This document shows positions 25,511 through 36,000 of a stretch of 64,000 nt of DNA, piece by piece. A program made the translations under genes and the position numbers. This DNA is from Aestuariivirga litoralis (GTDB lineage: Bacteria > Pseudomonadota > Alphaproteobacteria > Rhizobiales > Aestuariivirgaceae): contig NZ_WAHS01000001.1 of NCBI RefSeq assembly GCF_015714715.1, positions 868,001-932,000 of the forward strand, in the 5' to 3' direction. Every line of letters starts with the position of its first letter. Position 1 is the first letter of the stretch. The notes beneath the pieces were generated by a model. It was given only the letters and a program-made list of their open reading frames with translations, was not told the origin of the DNA and ran no database searches.

Positions 25511-27529
25511 TTAAATATCGAGCCCGGCCTCTTCCACAAATTCGGCGTTGGCGGTAATGAAGTTGAAGCGCTCTTCGGGCTTGTTGCCCATTAATTGTTC
25601 AACCGTCTTGGCTGTCAGCGCCGCCTGAGCGTCCTCCATGGTGACACGCAACAGGATGCGCTTGGCCGGGTCCATGGTGGTTTCCTTCAGTTGGGCGGCC
25701 ATCATCTCGCCGAGTCCTTTGAAGCGGCCCACTTCAACCTTGCCGCGGCCGCCGAAATTGGCGAGCAACTCGTCGCGCTGGGCTTCGTCCTTAGCGTAAA
25801 CCGTCTTGCCGCCCTGAGTGAGGCGGTAGAGCGGCGGCACGGCAAGGTATAGGTGACCCTGCTCGATCACACCCGGCATCTGGCGGTAGAAGAAGGTCAT
25901 CAGCAATGAGGCGATATGGGCGCCGTCAACGTCGGCGTCGGTCATGATGATGATCTTGTCGTAGCGCAGGTCTTCCTCGCGGTAAGATGTACCCATGCCT
26001 GCACCGATGGCCTGCACCAGGTCACCGATCTGCTGGTTGGCAGAGAGCTTGTCCTTGCCGGCGCTGGCCACGTTCAGGATCTTACCGCGCAGAGGCAGCA
26101 CGGCCTGGTTGATGCGGTTGCGCGCCTGTTTGGCGGAACCGCCAGCCGAGTCGCCTTCGACGATGAACAGTTCAGAGCCTTCCTGCATGGTGGCGGAGCA
26201 ATCGGCCAGCTTGCCGGGAAGGCGGAGTTTGCGCACCGCAGTCTTGCGGCCCACTTCCTTTTCCTGGCGGCGGCGCAGGCGTTCTTCGGCACGTTCGATG
26301 ATCCAGCCGAGCAGCTTGTCGGCTTGGGCCGGATGGCCCGTCAGCCAATGGTCGAAATGGTCGCGCACCGCCGTTTCGACAATGCGAGTGGCTTCAATCG
26401 TGGCCAGCTTATCCTTGGTCTGACCCTGGAATTCAGGCTCGCGCACAAAGACGGAAAGCATGGCGCCGGATTGCACCATCACGTCATCGGCGGTGATCGC
26501 CCCTGCCCGCTTGTTGCCGGCGAGATCGGCATAGTCTTTCAGCGAGCGCAGCAAGGCATAGCGCAGCCCGGTTTCATGGGTGCCGCCATCGGGCGTGGGA
26601 ATAGTGTTGCAATAGGACGACATGAAGCCGTCATCGCCGCCGAACCAGGCCACTGCCCATTCAACCGTGCCGTGGCCGCCTTCTTTTTCCACCTTGCCGG
26701 AGAAAATATCATCGACCACGCGGGTCATGCCATCCAGGCGCTCTTCCAGAAAGTCCTTCAAGCCGCCGGGGAAATGGAACACGGCTTCTGCCGGAATGTC
26801 CTTGTCCCTGATCAGGCTCGGATCACAATGCCAGCGAATTTCCACCCCGCCGAAGAGGTAGGATTTCGAGCGCGACATTTTATAAAGCCGCGACGGGCTG
26901 AACCAGGTGCCGTTCTTGCCGAAAATCTGCGCGTCAGGCTTGAACTTTACCATGGTGCCGCGGCGGCCTGAGACCTTGCCGAGATTCTGGATCGGCCCCA
27001 TCGGTTTGCCGCGCGCAAATTCCTGCCGGTACAGCTGCTGGCCGCGCGCTACTTCCACGATAACATGCTCCGACAGTGCGTTGACGACGGAGACACCCAC
27101 GCCGTGAAGGCCGCCTGAGGTTTCATAAGCGCCAGAGTCAAATTTGCCGCCGGCGTGCAGAATGGTCATGATCACTTCAAGGGCCGACTTGTCCTTGAAC
27201 TTCGGATGCGGATCGACCGGCATGCCACGGCCATTGTCAGTGACGGCAAGATAGCCATCAGCCGTGTAATTCACATCAATCCAGGTGGCATGGCCTGCCA
27301 CTGCTTCGTCCATCGAATTGTCGAGCACTTCGGCGAAGAGGTGATGCATCGCCTTTTCATCGGTGCCGCCGATATACATGCCGGGGCGACGGCGGACAGG
27401 CTCAAGACCCTCCAGCACTTCAATGTCGGCAGCCGTGTAGCTTTCTTCGCCCTTGGATTTAGCGGAGGCTTTTGGTTTCGGTGCGGCAGGCAGTTCGCCG
27501 AACAGATTATCGTCAGGTTTCTTGGCCAT
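25511..27529 (-). CDS. parE: DNA topoisomerase IV subunit B
   Basis: ATPase subunit of topoisomerase IV, which decatenates daughter chromosomes. GHKL ATPase motifs are seen in LDNSMDEAVAGHATW, VTDNGRGMPVDPHPK and GGLHGVGVSVVNALS. The Toprim domain has VEGDSAGGSAKQARNRINQA and IIIMTDADVDGAHIASLLMT. At 672 residues from MAKKPDDNLFGELP it fits ParE. The open frame runs 43 codons further upstream, but MAKKPDD is the typical ParE start and the extra part is not family-like. I checked the upstream region for a GTTC-N7-GTTC LexA box and found none. Confidence 0.93.
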   Translation of the reverse strand: MAKKPDDNLFGELPAAPKPKASAKSKGEESYTAADIEVLEGLEPVRRRPGMYIGGTDEKAMHHLFAEVLDNSMDEAVAGHATWIDVNYTADGYLAVTDNGRGMPVDPHPKFKDKSALEVIMTILHAGGKFDSGAYETSGGLHGVGVSVVNALSEHVIVEVARGQQLYRQEFARGKPMGPIQNLGKVSGRRGTMVKFKPDAQIFGKNGTWFSPSRLYKMSRSKSYLFGGVEIRWHCDPSLIRDKDIPAEAVFHFPGGLKDFLEERLDGMTRVVDDIFSGKVEKEGGHGTVEWAVAWFGGDDGFMSSYCNTIPTPDGGTHETGLRYALLRSLKDYADLAGNKRAGAITADDVMVQSGAMLSVFVREPEFQGQTKDKLATIEATRIVETAVRDHFDHWLTGHPAQADKLLGWIIERAEERLRRRQEKEVGRKTAVRKLRLPGKLADCSATMQEGSELFIVEGDSAGGSAKQARNRINQAVLPLRGKILNVASAGKDKLSANQQIGDLVQAIGAGMGTSYREEDLRYDKIIIMTDADVDGAHIASLLMTFFYRQMPGVIEQGHLYLAVPPLYRLTQGGKTVYAKDEAQRDELLANFGGRGKVEVGRFKGLGEMMAAQLKETTMDPAKRILLRVTMEDAQAALTAKTVEQLMGNKPEERFNFITANAEFVEEAGLDI

Positions 27530-27603
27530 TTTTAAATCAACTCGAATCAGGGGTCGAATATGGCTATTGCTGTGTGAAATATCCAGTGACGTGAGGATGA
27601 AGC

Positions 27604-27954
27604 ATGATGCGCAAGAGTTTGGCCGTGTTTTTCTTGATGATGTTAACGCTTCCGGCAAGCGCAGGATTGCTGCCGCTGCACGGCGATCAAATCGTCAAAT
27701 TGCTGTCGGACAAAACGCTTTATGCGAAAGTTGATGGCAAGGCGGCATCACAGCTGTTTCAGAAAAGCGGTGCCACTTTCTACAGCGTTGGAGATGCGCA
27801 GAACCAGGGCGCATGGAAGATTGATGGCGACAAATATTGCTCGGTATGGCCGCCCAACGAGACATGGGTTTGTTACGATGTGCTTCAAGATGACAAAACC
27901 GTGACGTTTGTTTCGCCATCGGGAAAGCAGAGTGTATTTTCGACCATGCAATAG
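27604..27954 (+). CDS. Small secreted protein, W-C-W-C motif paralogue A
   Basis: A 116-residue hypothetical protein with a signal peptide (LAVFFLMMLTLPASAG, cleavage after residue 20). The mature part contains GAWKIDGDKYCSVWP with a second Cys in TWVCYDV. This G-x-W-x(7-8)-C-x2-W/F...C pattern is shared with the two small secreted proteins near gyrA and ssb (46069-46413 and 47574-47912). It may belong to the DUF995-like group, which I cannot confirm. GAGGATGA precedes the start. ATG at 27607 is equally possible. It is divergent from parE. Confidence 0.72.
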   Translation: MMRKSLAVFFLMMLTLPASAGLLPLHGDQIVKLLSDKTLYAKVDGKAASQLFQKSGATFYSVGDAQNQGAWKIDGDKYCSVWPPNETWVCYDVLQDDKTVTFVSPSGKQSVFSTMQ

Positions 27955-27971
27955 AAGCTCAACTCCATGCT

Positions 27972-27995
27972 GAAAATTCTTTAGAATTTTCTTGA
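27972..27995 (+). terminator. Possible weak terminator after the small secreted gene
   Basis: An 8-bp A/T-rich inverted repeat GAAAATTC (27972-27979) and GAATTTTC (27984-27991) with a TTTA loop, 17 bases after the stop and with T-rich 3' end. The stem is weak, so this is tentative. Confidence 0.35.
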
Positions 27996-28049
27996 TGGCG
28001 CGCCGCATTCTGTTAGTGATCCGCGCTTGGTTTTTTTATGGAGGCTCAA

Positions 28050-29480
28050 ATGGCGCAATGGCCGATTTATGCGACGTGGAAGGGACCCATCGTGATGGTG
28101 GGACTGGGCTCCATTGGCCGTGGCACATTGCCATTGATCCTGCGGCACATTCAATGTGACCCGAAACAGATCACCATTGTTGAACCGCTGACTGACTGGA
28201 AGCATCTGGCTGACAAGTATGGCACCAATTTCAAACAGATCGGCCTCACTGAGGACAATTATCGCACGGTATTGGACGCTCTACTCTCTGGACCTGAACA
28301 AGGTTTGATCGTCAATCTTTCCGTCGATGTCGGCAGCGTTGACATGATGAAGGCAGCGCGTGAGTTGAACGCGCTCTATGTCGATACGGTGATCGAACCG
28401 TGGACTGGTTTCTATTACGACTCGAAGCGCGGCAATGCGGCGCGCACCAACTATGTGCTGCGTGAAAACATGCTGGCCACCAAGCGTAAGCTTGGCAAGG
28501 GTGTGACGGCCGTGTCGTGCTGTGGCGCTAATCCGGGCATGGTCTCGTGGTTCATGAAACAGGCATTGCTGAACTTGGCCAAGGAAACTGGTATCAAGTT
28601 TGAAAAGCCGAAGACGCAAATCCAGTGGGCCAAGCTGGCCAAGAAGCTGGGCGTGAAAGGCATCCACATTGCCGAGCGTGACACGCAAGTTGCCGTCAAG
28701 CCAAAGGATCAGGACACATTCGTGAATACCTGGTCGGTTGAAGGGTTTGTGTCAGAAGGCAAGCAGCCGGCTGAACTGGGTTGGGGCAGCCATGAAAAGA
28801 AGATTCCGGGCATCGGGCGCAAGCACCGCTTCGGCAGCAAGGCCGCGATTTATCTTGAGAGCCCTGGGGCCACGACGAAAGTGCGCAGTTGGGTGCCGGG
28901 CATCGGCCCGCAATATGGATTTCTGGTCACCCATAATGAGGCCATTTCCATTTCAGATTATTACACGGTGAAAACCGCGGGCAAGGTCGCTTACCGGCCT
29001 ACCTGTCATTATGCCTATCATCCGTGCAATGACGCGGTGTTGAGCTTGCACGAAATGTTTGGCCGTGGCGGCACGCATCCGGCCAAGCAGCATATTCTCA
29101 CAGCCGAGGAAATCTCCAGCGGGCAAGATCTGCTGGGCGTGCTGCTCTATGGGCACAAAAAGAATGCCTATTGGTATGGCTCGGAGCTTTCGATCGAGGA
29201 AGCGCGCAATCTGGCGCCCTATTCGTCGGCCACCAGCCTGCAGGTGACGTCAGCGGTTCTGGCCGGCATCATCTGGGCGATTGAAAACCCGAATGAAGGC
29301 ATCGTCGAAACCGACGAAGTGGATTTCGAGCGCTGTCTGCAAATCCAGGCGCCGTATCTCGGCAAGGTGCGCGGGCACTATACCGACTGGACGCCGCTTG
29401 ACAGCTATGATGGGTTGTTCGGCGGCCCTTCCGACAAGAAGGACCCGTGGCAGTTCACCAATATTCTGGTTTCCACTTAG
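28050..29480 (+). CDS. hss: Homospermidine synthase
   Basis: NAD-dependent enzyme that makes sym-homospermidine from putrescine. The Rossmann motif IVMVGLGSIGRGTLPLIL is at the N-terminus, followed by the family blocks VNLSVDVGSVDMMKAARE and VDTVIEPWTGFYYD, then the conserved VSCCGANPGMVSWFMKQALL. At 476 residues it matches known bacterial enzymes. I chose the ATG at 28050 (MAQWPIYATW) because GGAGG lies 6 bases before it. The ATG at 28038 would place that ribosome binding site inside the gene. The stop overlaps the convergent YbjQ-repeat gene by 4 bases. Confidence 0.95.
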   Translation: MAQWPIYATWKGPIVMVGLGSIGRGTLPLILRHIQCDPKQITIVEPLTDWKHLADKYGTNFKQIGLTEDNYRTVLDALLSGPEQGLIVNLSVDVGSVDMMKAARELNALYVDTVIEPWTGFYYDSKRGNAARTNYVLRENMLATKRKLGKGVTAVSCCGANPGMVSWFMKQALLNLAKETGIKFEKPKTQIQWAKLAKKLGVKGIHIAERDTQVAVKPKDQDTFVNTWSVEGFVSEGKQPAELGWGSHEKKIPGIGRKHRFGSKAAIYLESPGATTKVRSWVPGIGPQYGFLVTHNEAISISDYYTVKTAGKVAYRPTCHYAYHPCNDAVLSLHEMFGRGGTHPAKQHILTAEEISSGQDLLGVLLYGHKKNAYWYGSELSIEEARNLAPYSSATSLQVTSAVLAGIIWAIENPNEGIVETDEVDFERCLQIQAPYLGKVRGHYTDWTPLDSYDGLFGGPSDKKDPWQFTNILVST

Positions 29481-30622
29481 TCTCCGCCACCACCGGAAGA
29501 GGCTTTCTTCTGGCGGTCCAGCGAGAAGCCGAAATCTCCGTCAATCCAGGTATCCTTCTCGCTCACCATGGCGTGGACGGGCAAAGCTGCGCTTTGCGTC
29601 TTGATACCCGGCAATTTGCGGATCGCGGTGCCGATGGCCATGAACTCCACCAGGCCATTGCCGATTTCCTGAATGTAGGTTTTCACGCCCACCACGTCTT
29701 CAGCGTTCAGCGCATCGGCTTCGTCCTTGATGCGGGCAATGGCGATTTCGCGCGCGTCATGGATGAGCCGCGTCAGCTCGTTCACCTCGCCGCGCGAGAA
29801 AGATTTGAACGCGGCGAGGAAGCCACCGACAAAGCCGAGTGAATATATTGAAGTGGACATCAGCAGCTTGATCGGCGCGTAGCCCAGACTTGCCATGGCC
29901 CAGAGTTCTTCACCGGTGAGATCACTGGTCACGGGGTTGGCGTCATATTCTTTTGGCAGCGCCGGGTTGCGCGCTGCCGTGCCCGTCATCACCATTTCAT
30001 GCAGGCCGCGCCAAGGCAGAATAGTGGTGCGCACGCCGACGACGGCATTGGTCCGATCAGCGCGCGCCTGAGATACCAGCCGGTCCAGTGCGTAGTGGCG
30101 GGTGTGATTGAAGACGTCGGAATATTCCTTGATCTCACCCTTTCCCAAAGTTTTCAGCGCACCGAGAAAGCCGCCGCCAATGCCCATGGAATAGGCGATA
30201 TTGCCGAAAGCGTGCGACACGGGCTGATAACCTGCATCCATATGGCAATAGAGTTCCTGGCCGGAACCGGCGCTGCTGAAGAAGCCGCCCTGCCAGCCCT
30301 TGGCGTGCACGCAGGAGCCGACGAAGAGGAATTCCGTCGAGCCGGAGAAATTGCGCAGCTCGCCTGTCACCCCGGCAATGCCCGTGGCATTCTCGCGTTG
30401 GGCTTCGGCCACCATGCGGTTGAAAGAATTGGTGCGGCCCTCCTGGATGGCCTGGGTGACTTCCACCACTTCACCGCCCAGGATGTTTCTGACGCCTGCG
30501 CCCAGCGCACCCAGAAAGCCCATGGAGTTGACACTGTTGCCCACTACAAGCTCGCCGGGGCTCAATTCCTTGAGCGCCAGGCAATAGATTTCATTGCCCG
30601 AAAGTCCTGTCACCTTGGCCAT
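29477..30622 (-). CDS. Triple-repeat YbjQ/DUF74 (heavy-metal-binding) family protein
   Basis: A 381-residue protein built of three tandem YbjQ-like units at about residues 8-108, 117-218 and 234-336. Each unit has an SGxE-L/I-Y/W lead, then S-M/L-G-F/I-x-G-x-FL-x-A-h-K and GE-h-x-E (GGEVVEV, KGEIKEY, RGEVNEL). Each then has a long helix with Arg and an A-x-x-V-h-GV strand (GIAGVTGEL, AVVGVRTTI, DVVGVKTYI). Single-domain YbjQ proteins are about 107 residues and form pentamers; metal binding in the family name is not well proven. There is no signal peptide, and the tail ends SSGGGGD. The start at 30622 has AAGGGA upstream; a longer frame would run into the divergent transporter gene 46 bases away. 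Confidence 0.85.
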   Translation of the reverse strand: MAKVTGLSGNEIYCLALKELSPGELVVGNSVNSMGFLGALGAGVRNILGGEVVEVTQAIQEGRTNSFNRMVAEAQRENATGIAGVTGELRNFSGSTEFLFVGSCVHAKGWQGGFFSSAGSGQELYCHMDAGYQPVSHAFGNIAYSMGIGGGFLGALKTLGKGEIKEYSDVFNHTRHYALDRLVSQARADRTNAVVGVRTTILPWRGLHEMVMTGTAARNPALPKEYDANPVTSDLTGEELWAMASLGYAPIKLLMSTSIYSLGFVGGFLAAFKSFSRGEVNELTRLIHDAREIAIARIKDEADALNAEDVVGVKTYIQEIGNGLVEFMAIGTAIRKLPGIKTQSAALPVHAMVSEKDTWIDGDFGFSLDRQKKASSGGGGD

Positions 30623-30668
30623 GCAAGATCCCTTCAATACGGCGCCCCGCAGCACTAGGATATAGAAC

Positions 30669-32456
30669 ATGAACAAGATTCGGCTTTCTATCCTTTCTGT
30701 AATATTTTTGCCGCTCTGGATTTCGGCGGGTTCCGCCGAACCCAAAACCGGCATCGCCATGCATGGGGAGCCTGCTTTGGCGGCGGACTTCAAGAGCCTG
30801 CCCTATGCCAATCCGGATGCGCCGCAGGGCGGTACATTGCGACAGGCCCTGGTGGGCACGTTTGACAGCCTCAATCCCTTCATCGTCAAGGGCAATGCCG
30901 CGCAAGGTGCGAGAACCTATGTGTTTGAAAGCCTGATGGGCCGCAATTGGGGCGAGCCTTTCTCGCTCTATGGCTTGCTCGCCGAAAGCATTGACGTGTC
31001 GGATGACCGGCAGACATTTACATTCAAGATCAGGCCGGAGGCCAAATTCTCCGACGGAACACCGGTGACAGCCGCCGATGTGCAATTCTCGCTGGAGACT
31101 TTGCGCGATCATGGGCGGCCCAACTTCAAGAATAATTACGGCAAGATCAGCAAGATCGAAGTGCCGGATGATCACACGATCACTTTCCACCAGGACAAGG
31201 GCGACCGGGAATTGCCGATGATCATCGGCCTGATGCCGGTGCTGCCCAAAGCGGCGTGGAAGGACAAGGATTTCGAAGTGTCGTCGCTTGATGCGATGGT
31301 GGGGTCCGGGCCCTATATGTTTGGCGACATTCGCGCCGGCGACAGTGTGACCTTCAAGAAAAATCCCGCTTATTGGGGCAAGAACCTTGCCATCAATAAA
31401 GGCCTGTGGAATTTTGATACACTGCGCTTTGATTATTACAAGGATGCCAATACCGCGTTTGAAGCCTTCAAGAAGGGCGAGGCGGATATTCGTATCGAGA
31501 ATGATCCCATTCGCTGGGCCACGGGTTATGATTTCCCGGCTGCCCAAAATGGCGATGTGAAGATCGAGACTTATTTCGGCAAGACGCCAGCACCGGCCTC
31601 CGGCTTTGCTTTCAATACGCGCCGCCCGCTTTTTGCTGACCAGAAAGTGCGTGAGGCTTTGACAATGGCCTTCGATTTCGAATGGGCCAATGCCAATCTG
31701 CTTAACAAGCTGGATAAGCGCATTTACGGTTATTATTCCGGCAGCGAATTGTCCTCGGCGGGGAAGCCCGCCGATGCGGCGGAGTTGGCTATACTGGGCG
31801 ACGGCAAGGCCAAACTTCGCGCCGACATGCTGGATGGCAGCTACAAGCTGCCCGTTACTGATGGTTCTGGCCATGACCGCAAGGTGCTGCGCAAAGCGGT
31901 TGATCTTCTGGCCGAGGCTGGCTGGAAAATCGGCGGCAATGGGCTGGTGAATGACAAGGGCGAACCCTTCGCCTTCACCATCGTGGTGCAAAGCCCGGAC
32001 CACGAGAAACTGGCTTTGCATTATCAACGGACATTGCAGTTGATCGGCATCAAGGCTGAGGTGAAGCGGGTGGATGATACGCAGTTCAAGCAGCTGCAGA
32101 CCAGCTATGACTACGACATGATCCCCGCCACTTGGTACAATTCACTATCGCCCGGCAATGAGCAGACTTTGTATTTCGCCTCACTGGGCCGTGACACGAC
32201 GGGCACGCGCAATTATCCAGGCATTGCTGACCCGGCGATTGACCATGCCATTGACGCGATGCTGCATGCCACTTCGCAGGAAGATTTCCAAGCTGCCGTG
32301 CGCCTGGAAGACCGGCTGCTGGTGGCGGGCTTTTATATCGTGCCGTTCTTCACGTCTGATCAATGGGTGGGAAGGTGGAAATATATCGGCTCAAACCCAC
32401 CCGACAAACAGCCGTTGCCCGGCTTTGAGGCCACTACTTTATGGTATCAGAAATGA
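30669..32456 (+). CDS. ABC transporter substrate-binding protein, YejA-like (SBP family 5)
   Basis: A 595-residue periplasmic oligopeptide/microcin C-type binding protein. It has a signal peptide (ILSVIFLPLWISAGSAEPK, cleavage near residue 23). The YejA-like N-terminus is HGEPALAADFKSLPYANPDA, and the family 5 blocks are SLNPFIVKG, FKIRPEAKFSDGTPVTAADV and GPYMFGDIRAGDSVTFKKNP. There is no lipobox. No yejB, yejE or yejF permease or ATPase genes adjoin it in this window, so it is an orphan. It overlaps the FrnE-like gene by ATGA and is divergent from the triple-YbjQ gene. Confidence 0.9.
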   Translation: MNKIRLSILSVIFLPLWISAGSAEPKTGIAMHGEPALAADFKSLPYANPDAPQGGTLRQALVGTFDSLNPFIVKGNAAQGARTYVFESLMGRNWGEPFSLYGLLAESIDVSDDRQTFTFKIRPEAKFSDGTPVTAADVQFSLETLRDHGRPNFKNNYGKISKIEVPDDHTITFHQDKGDRELPMIIGLMPVLPKAAWKDKDFEVSSLDAMVGSGPYMFGDIRAGDSVTFKKNPAYWGKNLAINKGLWNFDTLRFDYYKDANTAFEAFKKGEADIRIENDPIRWATGYDFPAAQNGDVKIETYFGKTPAPASGFAFNTRRPLFADQKVREALTMAFDFEWANANLLNKLDKRIYGYYSGSELSSAGKPADAAELAILGDGKAKLRADMLDGSYKLPVTDGSGHDRKVLRKAVDLLAEAGWKIGGNGLVNDKGEPFAFTIVVQSPDHEKLALHYQRTLQLIGIKAEVKRVDDTQFKQLQTSYDYDMIPATWYNSLSPGNEQTLYFASLGRDTTGTRNYPGIADPAIDHAIDAMLHATSQEDFQAAVRLEDRLLVAGFYIVPFFTSDQWVGRWKYIGSNPPDKQPLPGFEATTLWYQK

Positions 32457-33082
32457 TCAGGATTGATGTTGTCTCGGATGTGATCTGCCCCTGGTGTTTT
32501 CTAGGAAAACGCAGGCTGGACAAAGCCTTGGCGTCCCTTCCTGAACTCGAGACTGAAGTGTCGTTCCGGCCGTTCTTTCTTGATCCAACCATTCCTGTCG
32601 ATGGGTTGGACCGCGAAAAATACATGAAGGACAAGTTCGGCAACCGCGACCTCAAGGCCATGCACAAGCCGCTGGAAGATGCGGGTGCCAAGGATGGTGT
32701 GCCCTATCAGTTCGACAAGATCACCCGCACGCCCAACACGATGGATGCCCACCGCCTAATCCGCTGGGCCAAGCAGGCTGGCAAGCAGATGGAAGTCGTC
32801 GAGGCGCTGTTCTGTGCCTATTGGCGGGACGGCCGCGATGTGGGCGATGTTGCCGTGCTGGTCGATGTGGCGAAGTCACAAGGCATGGATGGCGCGGAAG
32901 TGGAGCGGTTGCTTAAATCCAACAAAGATGCAGCCGAAGTGATGGCGGAAGTGCAGCAGGCCTATAATATCGGCGTGCAAGGCGTGCCGACTTTCATCAT
33001 CAACCAGAAATACGGAATTTCGGGCGCGCAGGACGTTGCGGTGCTTGCCGATTCAATCCGCCGCGCCGCCGCCGAAGCCTAA
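32453..33082 (+). CDS. DsbA family oxidoreductase (FrnE-like)
   Basis: A 209-residue cytosolic thioredoxin-fold protein of the FrnE/2-hydroxychromene isomerase group. The redox motif is C-P-W-C in VVSDVICPWCFLGKRRLDKA, the family Phe-Asp segment is in FRPFFLDPTIP, and the cis-proline loop is in GVQGVPTFIINQKYGISGAQ. The start ATG overlaps the upstream transporter stop. A GTG/ATG four codons earlier is open but less likely. Related proteins are disulfide isomerases linked to stress tolerance. The stop overlaps that of mfd by 4 bases. Confidence 0.88.
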   Translation: MIRIDVVSDVICPWCFLGKRRLDKALASLPELETEVSFRPFFLDPTIPVDGLDREKYMKDKFGNRDLKAMHKPLEDAGAKDGVPYQFDKITRTPNTMDAHRLIRWAKQAGKQMEVVEALFCAYWRDGRDVGDVAVLVDVAKSQGMDGAEVERLLKSNKDAAEVMAEVQQAYNIGVQGVPTFIINQKYGISGAQDVAVLADSIRRAAAEA

Positions 33083-36000
33083 GCCGCCAGCTTCACCAGA
33101 TTTTGCAGCAGCTGCCGCGTGCCCTTCAGGCGCTGGGCAGCGTTTACCCATTCGCGGAGCAGAACGAGGCTCATATCCGGGCGTAGCTTGGCCAGCGTGC
33201 CCTGCCCCGCAATCCACGTGACCAGGGCAGACGGATTGGCGAAGATGCCCTTGCGGAAGGTGACGGTTGCGCCCTTCGGCCCGGCATCAACCTTTTCCAC
33301 ATTGGCCTTGCGGCACAGCAATTTGATCGAGACGATTTCCAGCAGATGGTCCACTTCGTCCGGCTTTTTGCCGAAGCGGTCATGCAATTCTGCAGCGAAG
33401 GCGTCGAGGTCTTCCTGCTCAGCGAAATCGGCGAGGCGGCGATAGAGGCCGAGGCGCACTTGCAAGTCAGTGACATAACTTTCGGGGATCAGCACAGATG
33501 TGCCGATATTGATCGAGGGCGACCACTGTCCCTCGTCCATGCTCTCGTCTGCGCCGGAGCGCATGGCGGCCACTGCCTCCTCAAGCATGTTCTGATAAAG
33601 CTCGAAGCCCACTTCGCGGATATTGCCGTGTTGTTCCTCGCCCAGCAGATTGCCCGCACCACGGATATCGAGATCATGCGAAGCCAGATTGAAGCCTGCG
33701 CCGAGTGAATCAAGCGATTGCAGGACTTTCAGGCGGCGCTCTGCCGTGGCGGTCAGTTGCTTCTTGGCTGCAGTAGTCAGCAATGCGTAAGCACGCTGCT
33801 TCGAGCGGCCCACGCGCCCACGCAATTGGTAGAGCTGCGCCAGGCCGAACATATCCGCGCGGTGAATCACCATTGTATTGGCTGTCGAAATATCGAGACC
33901 TGATTCGACAATTGTGGTCGAGAGCAGCACGTCAAAAGCGCGGTCATAGAATCCGGTCATGATGTCTTCGAGTTCGGTGGGCGGCATGCGGCCATGAGCG
34001 GTACGGAATTTTACCTCCGGCACGGCTTCGCGCAGGAAAGCTGACACTTCATCCAGATCAGAAATGCGCGGCACCACATAGAAGCTTTGGCCGCCGCGGA
34101 AATGCTCACGCAGCAAATGCTCGCGGATGATGATCGGATCAAAGGGTGCGATGTAAGTACGCACGGCCAGGCGGTCGAGCGGCGGCGTGGTGATCAGCGA
34201 CATTTCACGCAGGCCAGACAGCGCGAGCTGCAAGGTGCGCGGAATCGGCGTTGCCGACAGCGTCAACACATGCACATTGGCGCGCATCTGCTTCAGGCGT
34301 TCTTTATGCTTCACGCCGAAATGCTGTTCTTCGTCGATGATCATCAGGCCGAGATCACGGAATTTCACACTTTCGGCGAGGATCGCATGTGTGCCGACCA
34401 CGATATCCACATTGCCCTCGGCCAGATCCTTCCTGGTCTGCTCCAGTTCCTTGCGCGGCACGAGGCGCGAGGCTTGCGCTATGCGCAGCGGCAGGCCTTT
34501 GAAGCGCTCGGTGAAGGTGCGGAAATGCTGGCGCGCCAGAAGTGTCGTTGGCACCACCACGGCGACTTGCTTGCCGGCATAAGCTGCAACGAACGCGGCG
34601 CGCAAAGCCACTTCGGTTTTGCCGAAACCGACGTCCCCGCAAATCAACCGGTCCATCGGGCGGCCGCGCTGCAAATCTTCCAATACGGCTTCAATCGCGG
34701 TGAGCTGGTCTTCGGTTTCCTCGTAAGGAAAGCGCGCACAGAATTCATCGAAGGCGCCTTCAACCGGGGCCAGCACATCGCCCGGTTTCAATTCGCGGGC
34801 GGCGGCGGTCTTGATCAGGTCACCAGCGATTTCGCGGATGCGTTGCTTGAGCTTGGCCTTTTTGGCCTGCCAGGCGCCGCCGCCGAGGCGGTCAAGCTGC
34901 ACGCCTTCGGTTTCCGACCCATAGCGCGACAGCAGCTCGATGTTTTCCACTGGCAGAAACAGACGGGCATTGTCGGCATAGGTGAGCAGCAGACAATCAT
35001 GCGGCGCGCCTTGCACCTCAATGGTTTTCAGGCCCTCGAAGCGGCCAATGCCGTGATCGACATGGACCATCAGATCGCCGAGCGACAGCGAGGCGAGCTC
35101 CGACAGGAAATCTGCCGCCTTCTTGGCCTTGCGGGCGCGGCGCACAAGTCTGTCACCCAGCACATCCTGTTCGGAAATGATGGCGAGTCCGGGCGCTTCA
35201 AAGCCCTGCTCCAGCGGCAGCACGATGAGGCCGCAGATCGCCGTTTCCATCTTGAGCGCATCGGCCCAGGATTTCACCACGGCCAGAGGTGCGAGATCAT
35301 GGTCCTTCAGGATGGTGGACAGACGGTCGGCCGAACCTTCCGACCAGCAAGCAATAAGCGTGCGGGTGCCGGCCTTGCGCAGATCCTCCGTATGCTGACG
35401 AACGGCATCATAGACCTGGCCCTGCCCGGCGCTGCGCTCAGCAGCGAAGTTGCGGCCCTGCCGGCCCGCGAAGGAAACCGCAAGTGCTGAGGGATGCTCA
35501 AACGGCGATTGCTCAAGCAGTGTCACATCAGCGGTGATCTGGTCCCATTCTCTGGCGCTCAGATAGAGGCGCTCCGGCGGCAAGGGCTTGTAAGGTGCTG
35601 CACCGAAGCTTTGCTGGCTCAGAGCTTCCTTGCGGGCATCGTAATATTCCGCCACCTGTTCATGGCGCGCCTGCATGCTGGCGGGAACCTCGTTGGAAAG
35701 ACACCAGACAGCTTCCGGTACATAATCAAACAGTGTGACAAGTGCTGGCTGGAACAGCGGCAGCCAATGTTCCATGCCCTGATAGCGCCGGCCATTGGTG
35801 ATGCTTTCATAGAGCGGATCATTGAGATCAAGCCCGCCGAAAGCTTGCGAGTAAGCGCTGCGGAATCCGGCGATGGCGCTTTGCGTCAGCAGCACTTCAT
35901 TGGCTGGGTTGAGGCTCAATTCCTTGAGCTGATGGGTGGAACGTTGCGACTGCGGATCAAAGCTGCGGATCGACTCCAGCGTGTCGCCGAAGAAGTCCAA

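Noticed and set aside
25511-27658. LexA box upstream of parE
   Set aside because: parE is an SOS gene in some Alphaproteobacteria, but no GTTC-N7-GTTC is present in the region before 27529 here.
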